A model generated the notes under the pieces. The model was not told where the DNA came from and searched no databases. It was given only the letters and a program-made list of their open reading frames with translations. From assembly GCA_016194795.1 (NCBI GenBank), contig JACQAX010000321.1, positions 1 to 11,288 on the forward strand: a DNA stretch of 11,288 bases, read 5' to 3'. Both the position numbers and the translations under genes were made by a program. Each line of letters begins with the position of its first letter. The stretch's first letter is position 1. The DNA is from Deltaproteobacteria bacterium. Lineage in GTDB: Bacteria > Bdellovibrionota > UBA1018 > UBA923. This document shows, in pieces, positions 5,877 through 11,288 of this stretch.

Positions 5877-6995
5877 ATGAAAACAATCGCCGCCGTAGCC
5901 TGGGAACCGAAGAAGCCGCTCACCATCGAAGAAATCGAAATCGAAGGCCCCCGCAAAGGCGAGGTGCTCGTGCGCATGGTCGCCACCGGCGTCTGCCACA
6001 CCGACGCCTTCACCCTCTCGGGCGAGGACCCGGAGGGCATCTTCCCCTGCGTGCTCGGCCACGAAGGCGGCGGCATCGTCGAAGAGGTCGGCCCCGGCGT
6101 GACGTCGGTCAAAGTGGGCGACCACGTGATTCCGCTCTACACGTCCGAATGCCGCGAGTGCGCCAACTGCCGCTCGGGCCGCACGAACCTGTGCACGGCC
6201 CTGTACAACACCGAGTGGGACGGGCTCATGCCCGACGGCACCGTTCGCTACTCGAAGAACGGCAAAAAGATTTTCCATTACATGGGCTGCTCGACGTTCG
6301 CCGAGTACTCGGTGATCCCCGAAATCGCGCTCGCCAAGATCAACAAGGAAGCCCCGCTCGAAAAGGTCTGCCTGCTCGGCTGCGGTATCACGACCGGCAT
6401 CGGCGCCGTGCTCAACACGGCGAAGGTGCGGCCCGGCTCGACGGTTGCCGTGTTCGGCTTGGGCGGCATCGGCCTCAGCGCCATTCAGGGCGCGGTGATG
6501 GCGAAGGCGGAACGGATCATCGCCATCGACATCAACGAAGAGAAGTTTGAGCTCGCGCGCCAGCTCGGCGCGACCGACGTGGTGAATCCCAAGAAACACT
6601 CCGCCCCGATCCAGGAGGTCGTCGCCGAGATGACCGACGGCGGCGTCGACTACTCGTTCGAGTGCGTGGGCAACGTCGAGCTCATGCGCGCGGCGCTCGA
6701 GTGCACCCGCATGGGCTGGGGCGAGTCGGTCATCATCGGCGTGGCGGGCGCGGGAAAAACCATCCAGACGCGCCCCTTCCAGCTCGTCACCGGCCGCACC
6801 TGGAAGGGCACGGCCTTCGGCGGCGTGAAGGGCCGCACCGAGTTGCCCACCTATGTGGATAACTTCATGAACGGCAAGATCGAGATCGACAAGATGATCA
6901 CCCACACGATGGGCCTGAAAGACATCAACATGGCCTTCGACCTCATGCATGCCGGAAAAAGCATCCGCAGCGTGATCCACTACGCCAAGAAGTGA
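5877..6995 (+). CDS. frmA: S-(hydroxymethyl)glutathione dehydrogenase / class III alcohol dehydrogenase
   Basis: The product has 372 residues, the normal family length, and oxidises S-hydroxymethylglutathione to S-formylglutathione with NAD+ in the cytoplasm. Catalytic zinc ligands are Cys40 ('GVCHTD'), His62 ('GHEGGG') and Cys169 ('LLGCGITTG'). Structural zinc ligands are Cys92, Cys95, Cys98 and Cys106. The Rossmann loop 'FGLGGIG' (193-199) is followed by Asp218, which binds the NAD ribose. The sequence tracks E. coli FrmA closely through 'GLMPDGT', 'HYMGCSTF' and '[11 protein letters not shown]'-like segments. At the position of the glutathione-carboxylate arginine (Arg115 of the human enzyme; 'VRETQGKGL' in E. 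coli) this protein has Tyr110 in 'LYNTEWDGL'. The start is the second of two close ATG codons; the first (5872) is out of frame. No Shine-Dalgarno is evident. It forms an operon with fghA 8 bp downstream. Confidence 0.96.
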   Translation: MKTIAAVAWEPKKPLTIEEIEIEGPRKGEVLVRMVATGVCHTDAFTLSGEDPEGIFPCVLGHEGGGIVEEVGPGVTSVKVGDHVIPLYTSECRECANCRSGRTNLCTALYNTEWDGLMPDGTVRYSKNGKKIFHYMGCSTFAEYSVIPEIALAKINKEAPLEKVCLLGCGITTGIGAVLNTAKVRPGSTVAVFGLGGIGLSAIQGAVMAKAERIIAIDINEEKFELARQLGATDVVNPKKHSAPIQEVVAEMTDGGVDYSFECVGNVELMRAALECTRMGWGESVIIGVAGAGKTIQTRPFQLVTGRTWKGTAFGGVKGRTELPTYVDNFMNGKIEIDKMITHTMGLKDINMAFDLMHAGKSIRSVIHYAKK

Positions 6996-7003
6996 ACCCA
7001 GCG

Positions 7004-7846
7004 ATGGAACAGACCAGAAGCCACAAGCAGTTCGACGGCCACAACCTGTACTTCACCCACTATTCCGAGGTCTGCCAGAGCAAGATGAGCTTCGCGGCCT
7101 TCGTTCCGCCGCAGGCGAAGACGAAAAAGCTTCCCGTGCTGTATTACCTTTCGGGACTCACCTGCACGCCTGAGATCTTTTTGACCGAAGCCCAGGCGCA
7201 GGCCCACGCGAAAAAGCACGAGCTGATTCTGGTCGTGCCCGACACGAGCCCGCGCGAAACCGGCATCGAGGGCGAGAACGACAGCTACGACCTGGGCTCG
7301 GGCGCGAGCTTTTACGTCAACGCCACGACGCCCAAGTGGTCGAGGCACTACCAGATGGACACGTACGTCACGCAGGAGCTGAGGCTGCTCGTCGAAAAAG
7401 AGCTGCCCGTCGATGGCGACCGCCGCGGCATCTTCGGCCATTCGATGGGCGGCCACGGCGCGCTCGTGCTCGGCCTGCGCAACCCCGAGCTTTACCGCTC
7501 GATCTCGGCCTTCGCGCCGATCTGCGCGCCTTCGAAAGCGCCGTGGGGCATCAAGGCGTTCAGCGAATACCTGGGCGCCCACAAGGCGGCCTGGGCCAAG
7601 TACGACGCCGTCGAGCTCCTGAAGACCGCGAAGGCAAGAATCCCCATTCTCGTCGACCAGGGCACCGACGACGAGTTTCTTGCAAGCGAGCTGTTCACCG
7701 ACGAGCTCGAGCGCACGGTGAAGCAGACGGGCCATCCGGTGACCATCCGCCGCCAGGAAGGCTACGACCACAGCTACTTCTTCATCTCGACGTTCATCGC
7801 CGACCATCTCGCGTTCCACGCGGAGAGCTTGAAGTCGCCGCGCTAA
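7004..7846 (+). CDS. fghA: S-formylglutathione hydrolase
   Basis: The product has 280 residues and hydrolyses S-formylglutathione to formate and glutathione, the step after FrmA. It is an esterase-D-type alpha/beta hydrolase. The nucleophile is Ser147 in 'GHSMGG', the acid is an Asp in 'VDQGTDDEF' and the base is His257 in 'GYDHSY'. The oxyanion-hole region 'LSGLTC' is present. The ATG at 7004 is preferred because 'MEQTRSHKQFDGHNLYFTHYS' lines up in length with the start of E. coli FrmB. A GTG at 6992 overlapping the frmA stop is possible and would add four residues. The gene ends in TAA at 7844-7846, overlapping by 4 bp the stop of the converging gene. Confidence 0.96.
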   Translation: MEQTRSHKQFDGHNLYFTHYSEVCQSKMSFAAFVPPQAKTKKLPVLYYLSGLTCTPEIFLTEAQAQAHAKKHELILVVPDTSPRETGIEGENDSYDLGSGASFYVNATTPKWSRHYQMDTYVTQELRLLVEKELPVDGDRRGIFGHSMGGHGALVLGLRNPELYRSISAFAPICAPSKAPWGIKAFSEYLGAHKAAWAKYDAVELLKTAKARIPILVDQGTDDEFLASELFTDELERTVKQTGHPVTIRRQEGYDHSYFFISTFIADHLAFHAESLKSPR

Positions 7847-10800
7847 CCTGAATTTCCGAGCGCCGCCAGCAGCGTACGCATCTTTCCGGGAGTCGAGCGA
7901 AGCTCGCCGCGGCTGGACAGCGTTTCGACGAGATCGAACACGAAATTCTTCTGGCTCGTCTCGAGATAGACGTGCGCCGCGACGTCGGCGCCGAAGGCCC
8001 TGGTGATCGCGCGTTGCCTGGCGGCGGGATCCTCGGGCAAGGCCGCTTCGAGCGCCGCGACGAACTCGTGGGACTTTTTCCCGCTGAAGTCGATCGTCCC
8101 GTATTGGGTGACCTCGTAGCTGCCCAGGAGGGCTTCGGCGCGTTTTGCCGCTTCGACGGGCGGGCCGAAACGAGGTGCCTCTTCCGCCGCGAGCACCAAC
8201 GCCAACGGATGCGGCTTGCCGGGAGTCGCGCGAAGCTCTCCTCTTCCCGACAGGTTTTCCACCAGATTGAAGACGAAGTCTTTCTGATTGGCCTCGACGT
8301 GGATGTGGTTGGCGACGTCGGAGCCGAAGGCCATTTTCAAAACCCGCCGCCTGCCGAGCGCATCCGAAGGCAGCGCGCCCTCCAGCGCCGAAGCGAGCTC
8401 TCGCGCGTTTTTTCCGCGATAGTCGATCATGCCGAACTGTCCGGTCTCGTAGCTTCCGAGCAGCCCCTCGACCTTGGCCGCCGCGTCGGTGGCCGACCCG
8501 AACGGTGGCCGCTCCTTGCCGGCGAGCACCGACGTCAGCGGGTGCACCTCGCCCGGCTTGGTGCGGAGCTGGCCGCGCCGATCGAGCTCCTGGACCAGCT
8601 CGAAGACGAAATTCTTCTGGTTGCCCTGCAGGGGGACGTTGTGGGCGACGTCAGGACCGAACGCGGCCATCAGGACCCGGCGTCGTCCGAGCTCGCTCGT
8701 CGGCATCGCCTCCTCCAGCGCCTTCACGAGCTCGTGGGAATTCGCGCCGGTGAAATCCATCGCCCCGACGCCACCCTGCTTGACCTCGTAGCTGCCGAGA
8801 AGCGTGTCGACCCGTTTGACGGCGCCGCCGACTCCGCCCGCGGGCAGCGCGGCGGCCGGGCGCTCTCCTCCGCTCAAGATGGCGACCAACGGAGGCGTTT
8901 CGCCCGGAGTCGCGCGCAGCATGCCTCGTTCCGAGAGCGTTTCGACGAGGTTGAACGCGAAGTCTCTCGAGTTTCCGCCGACGTAAACCGAGTCGGCGAT
9001 CTCCGAGCCGAACGTCGCCAGCAGAAACGCGCGCCGCTGGATGGGATCGCTCGGAACGGCGTCCTGGATGGCCACGACGAGCTCCTGCGATTTTTTCCCG
9101 CTGAACAGGATCGACCCGTTCGCGTCGCGCTCGTAGCTCGACAGCAGGACGCCGACGGCCTCCGCCTTCTGGAAGCCGAGCGCGACGCGCGCCTCGTCGC
9201 CGCAGACGCCGCCTCGGAGCAAAGCCTCGCGCTCGGGCTTGGTGAAGCCGGCGTCACGCAGGATGCGCGCCTTCTTCGCCAGCTCGTCGACCGTATACTT
9301 GCCCGCCTTTCCGGCGCCGACCTCATGGGCCGCCTCGATGGCGGCGAGCTTCGCGCCCGTGAGGTTCTGGCGGATGCCCGTGAGCGTCGGCGCGAGCTCG
9401 GGATGGCGCGCGCTCAGCACGCCGGCGGCCGTATTGAAACGCCCTTCGAGCGCCGGCGAGGCGACCGAAACCGCGGGAGCCGGCTCGCGCAGCAGCGCGA
9501 CTCTCGCCTCGAGCGAGAGCCCCTTGGTAGGGATGCCGCGCGCCTCGAGAGTCTTGCCGATGACCTCCTCGAGCGCCTGGCGGACCTTCGCGCCCTGGGT
9601 GCCTTCGAAGGCGCCCTCCAGAAGCAGCCTTTCGTAGAGCGACAGCAAACCCTTGAGCGATCCTTGCGCCGCCTCGGCGCTGGCCAGCGCCTGGCTCGCG
9701 GCCTCTTTGGCGTCGAGTTTTTTCGGGACGTACGTCGCACCCGCGCTCTTCTTCTGAAAACCGGCGAAAAGGCCGGTGAGCGCGCCCTCGATGATGGCTT
9801 TTACCTTCGGCGAGGCGTGCTCGTCGAGGTCGATCAGCCCCTGATACGCGCTCTCGAAGGCCGACTGAGGCGCGAAGCCGGCGCGCGCCTCGGCCCGCGC
9901 GCCCATGTACCCCTCGCGAAGCGAGTCGGTGTTGGGCGAGAAGAACGCGCCGAACGTGCCGCCGACCGCGGCTCCCACGACGCCTTTCCCCAGGCTGAAG
10001 GACGTGCCCCCGACGACCGGCGAGCCGACCATCACGATATCCATCGCCATCGAGAACATCTCGCCGCCACCCTGCACCGCCATGTCGGTGAACTCCTTGT
10101 CGCGCGCGAGCCCGGCGTAGAGATTGCACAGCGCCCAGGTCGACTTCTGCCGGGCGACGCACTCGTCGGCCGAGACCGCCGGCTTGGCCGCGGCGACCGG
10201 CTTGCCCTTGCTGTCGGCCAGCTTCGGGTAACGCGGCCTCGTGCAGTTGTAATACATCGAAAGCAACGAGGTGTCGGCCAGCGCCTTGCGAAGCTCGTCG
10301 TCGTCGGGCGGGTGCTCGCAAAGCTTCCGGATTCGCGCGCGGAAGTCGTTGAGATGCTCCTGCGTCTTCTTGCCCATCGCCTCGTCGACGGCCGCCAGCG
10401 CCTTCGGGTCGGCGTCGATCAGCTCGCTCGCCGCGTCGGCGGGATCCTTGCGCAGCTGCTCCATGCACGTATGCACGTTGCCATCGCTCTTGATCACGTT
10501 TCCAACACCCGCGTTGAAATCGAGATTGTAGCTCTTGATCGCATCGTGCACGCCGCGGGCGGCGGCGAGATTCTCGTATACGGTGGGCGCCTTCGCCTTG
10601 TCTCGCGCGCCGACGTGCTCGCCGAGGATCGGGTAACTCTCGTAGAGCAGGCGGCGCTGCTCGTCGAGGAGGCGATACTCGGTGTAGACGTTCTTGCAGA
10701 ATGCCATGCGCGTGATCGTCACCTCGGTGTAGGAGCCGTCGCTCGCCATCTGATACGTCTTCATCTCGGTATCCGGCGACGCCTGAAGCATCGCGTAGCC

Positions 10801-11288
10801 GCACTGGCGGCCCGCCGTCTCGGTCAGGCCCGTGAGCAGCTCGGTCCTCGAAAGCCGGCCGGCCAACGGCAGCACGGCCAGGCCCGTCTTCACGCCGAGC
10901 GCGGCCGCGGGATGCATGTCCTTGAACGCCTTCTCCGAGAGGAGGGCGCCGTGCATGTCGATGTCGTTGCCGAGCGCCTTTTGCAGCGTCTCCCAGCGGG
11001 CCTGTATGACCGACATGCACTCGGCCGCCAGCGCCATCTTGTTGCGGTAGCGCTTGCGGGCGGTCGTGATGTCGCCCGAGGCCGGCAGGCCGTCGAGCAG
11101 CGACTTCAGGCGCTCGTTTCGCCAGGCGTGCTTTTCCTTTTTCTTGTCGGTGCGCCAGGTCCCGCAGCTGTTGGTGACCGAATCGAGCTCGGTCGTCAGG
11201 TCCGTGACGGCGGTGGCAGGGTTGAGCCGGCCCGAGAGCGCCACGAGCTCGACGTACTTCTCGAGATACAGCTCGGCCTTGAAGTCGA
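7843..11288 (-). CDS. Very large protein with Cys-rich N-terminal region and four C-terminal EAD1-like repeats, 5' end outside window
   Basis: The reading frame is open at the right edge (1147 codons seen); a GTG at 11244 is internal, since 14 more sense codons precede it. Residue numbers below count from that GTG. Residues 1-380 are helical and charged, with nine cysteines (27, 75, 147, 182, 259, 308, 333, 361, 372). Residues about 400-434 (9943-10047) are hydrophobic and Gly-rich, with closely spaced glycines like a membrane-inserting glycine zipper. Ala-rich helices fill about 450-630. Residues 632-695 hold 'AIEAAHEVGAGKAG' and 'ARILRDAGF', which I associate from memory with hypothetical Bdellovibrionota proteins. 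Residues 696-1133 are four tandem repeats (7846-9159). The function is unknown. A scaffold or adaptor with membrane contact is one possibility. The many cysteines would suit an exported protein, but the N-terminus is not visible. Codon composition matches the high-G+C neighbours. Confidence 0.85.
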   Translation of the reverse strand, partial: DFKAELYLEKYVELVALSGRLNPATAVTDLTTELDSVTNSCGTWRTDKKKEKHAWRNERLKSLLDGLPASGDITTARKRYRNKMALAAECMSVIQARWETLQKALGNDIDMHGALLSEKAFKDMHPAAALGVKTGLAVLPLAGRLSRTELLTGLTETAGRQCGYAMLQASPDTEMKTYQMASDGSYTEVTITRMAFCKNVYTEYRLLDEQRRLLYESYPILGEHVGARDKAKAPTVYENLAAARGVHDAIKSYNLDFNAGVGNVIKSDGNVHTCMEQLRKDPADAASELIDADPKALAAVDEAMGKKTQEHLNDFRARIRKLCEHPPDDDELRKALADTSLLSMYYNCTRPRYPKLADSKGKPVAAAKPAVSADECVARQKSTWALCNLYAGLARDKEFTDMAVQGGGEMFSMAMDIVMVGSPVVGGTSFSLGKGVVGAAVGGTFGAFFSPNTDSLREGYMGARAEARAGFAPQSAFESAYQGLIDLDEHASPKVKAIIEGALTGLFAGFQKKSAGATYVPKKLDAKEAASQALASAEAAQGSLKGLLSLYERLLLEGAFEGTQGAKVRQALEEVIGKTLEARGIPTKGLSLEARVALLREPAPAVSVASPALEGRFNTAAGVLSARHPELAPTLTGIRQNLTGAKLAAIEAAHEVGAGKAGKYTVDELAKKARILRDAGFTKPEREALLRGGVCGDEARVALGFQKAEAVGVLLSSYERDANGSILFSGKKSQELVVAIQDAVPSDPIQRRAFLLATFGSEIADSVYVGGNSRDFAFNLVETLSERGMLRATPGETPPLVAILSGGERPAAALPAGGVGGAVKRVDTLLGSYEVKQGGVGAMDFTGANSHELVKALEEAMPTSELGRRRVLMAAFGPDVAHNVPLQGNQKNFVFELVQELDRRGQLRTKPGEVHPLTSVLAGKERPPFGSATDAAAKVEGLLGSYETGQFGMIDYRGKNARELASALEGALPSDALGRRRVLKMAFGSDVANHIHVEANQKDFVFNLVENLSGRGELRATPGKPHPLALVLAAEEAPRFGPPVEAAKRAEALLGSYEVTQYGTIDFSGKKSHEFVAALEAALPEDPAARQRAITRAFGADVAAHVYLETSQKNFVFDLVETLSSRGELRSTPGKMRTLLAALGNSG
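7846..9159 (-). repeat. Four tandem EAD1-like (death-fold-like) protein repeats
   Basis: In coding order the units are 9159-8815 (115 residues), 8814-8476 (113), 8475-8143 (111) and 8142-7846 (99, lacking the linker). Each opens with 'LLxSYE', then a short strand ending in an aromatic-x-Gly, a helix '(K/N)xxEL/FVxAL', 'P(S/T/E)', a helix ending 'AFG', a helix 'D/EVAxxVxxxxNxK/R D/N F', then 'FxLVExLxxRGxLR' and 'TPGxxxPL'. The 'N-x-x-D-F/V-V-F-x-L-V-x-x-x-x-x-x-G-x-L' signature matches the EAD1 effector-associated domain as I recall it. Units 2 to 4 are the most alike; unit 1 is more diverged. No cysteine occurs in any unit. Confidence 0.75.

Noticed and set aside
5757..6980. 407-codon open frame antisense to frmA
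   Set aside because: It mirrors a highly conserved gene and its translation shows only His/Asp/Ala-rich sequence with no domain.
6992..7846. GTG start of fghA overlapping the frmA stop
   Set aside because: Possible by translational coupling, but the ATG at 7004 matches the length of the E. coli homologue's N-terminus.
9323..11020. 565-codon open frame overlapping the large minus-strand gene in another frame of the same strand
   Set aside because: Arg-rich low-complexity translation. The chosen frame has repeats and normal amino-acid composition and continues through the whole region.

Overview
The window is high in G+C and looks like a Gram-negative chromosome: it has Sec signal peptides, a sigma-54 enhancer-binding protein and glutathione-dependent formaldehyde oxidation genes. 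A segment of the large protein at the right edge resembles, from memory, hypothetical proteins of Bdellovibrionota-type bacteria. That assignment is an inference only. No RNA gene, CRISPR array, insertion sequence or origin was seen.

Left part (1-2304). Two minus-strand genes for exported proteins are followed by a divergent regulator gene. The first minus-strand gene in transcription order (294-659) encodes 121 residues: a Sec signal peptide, a segment resembling the nitrile-hydratase-type leader (NHLP) of RiPP precursors, and a short tail with three cysteines. A near-consensus sigma-54 promoter lies in front of it. The divergent gene (874-2304) encodes a REC-AAA+-HTH sigma-54 activator with an intact GAFTGA loop, and the shared 214-bp intergenic region holds two inverted repeats at enhancer distance. 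The geometry suggests a local regulatory circuit. A terminator with a C(UUCG)G loop separates the peptide gene from the next gene, a partial GIN-domain (DUF2807-like) exported protein, so the short transcript may greatly outnumber the long one.

Middle part (2376-5833). A small three-helix membrane protein and a 1026-residue CHAT caspase-like protease with His890 and Cys935 lie 20 bp apart on the plus strand. Their base composition is more mixed and locally much lower in G+C than that of the flanking genes. This looks like a two-gene effector module, possibly defence or programmed death, and possibly acquired.

Right part (5877-11288). frmA and fghA form a compact operon for glutathione-dependent formaldehyde oxidation. 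frmA lacks the arginine that anchors glutathione in its relatives. fghA ends tail to tail, with a 4-bp overlap, against a very large minus-strand gene that runs off the window. That protein has a cysteine-rich helical N-terminal part, a glycine-rich hydrophobic stretch and, at its C-terminus, four tandem repeats of about 99-115 residues. The repeats resemble the EAD1 effector-associated (death-fold-like) adaptor domain of bacterial conflict systems.

The best candidates for undescribed biology are the sigma-54-controlled exported RiPP-like peptide circuit, the tandem EAD1-like array, and the CHAT plus membrane-protein pair.
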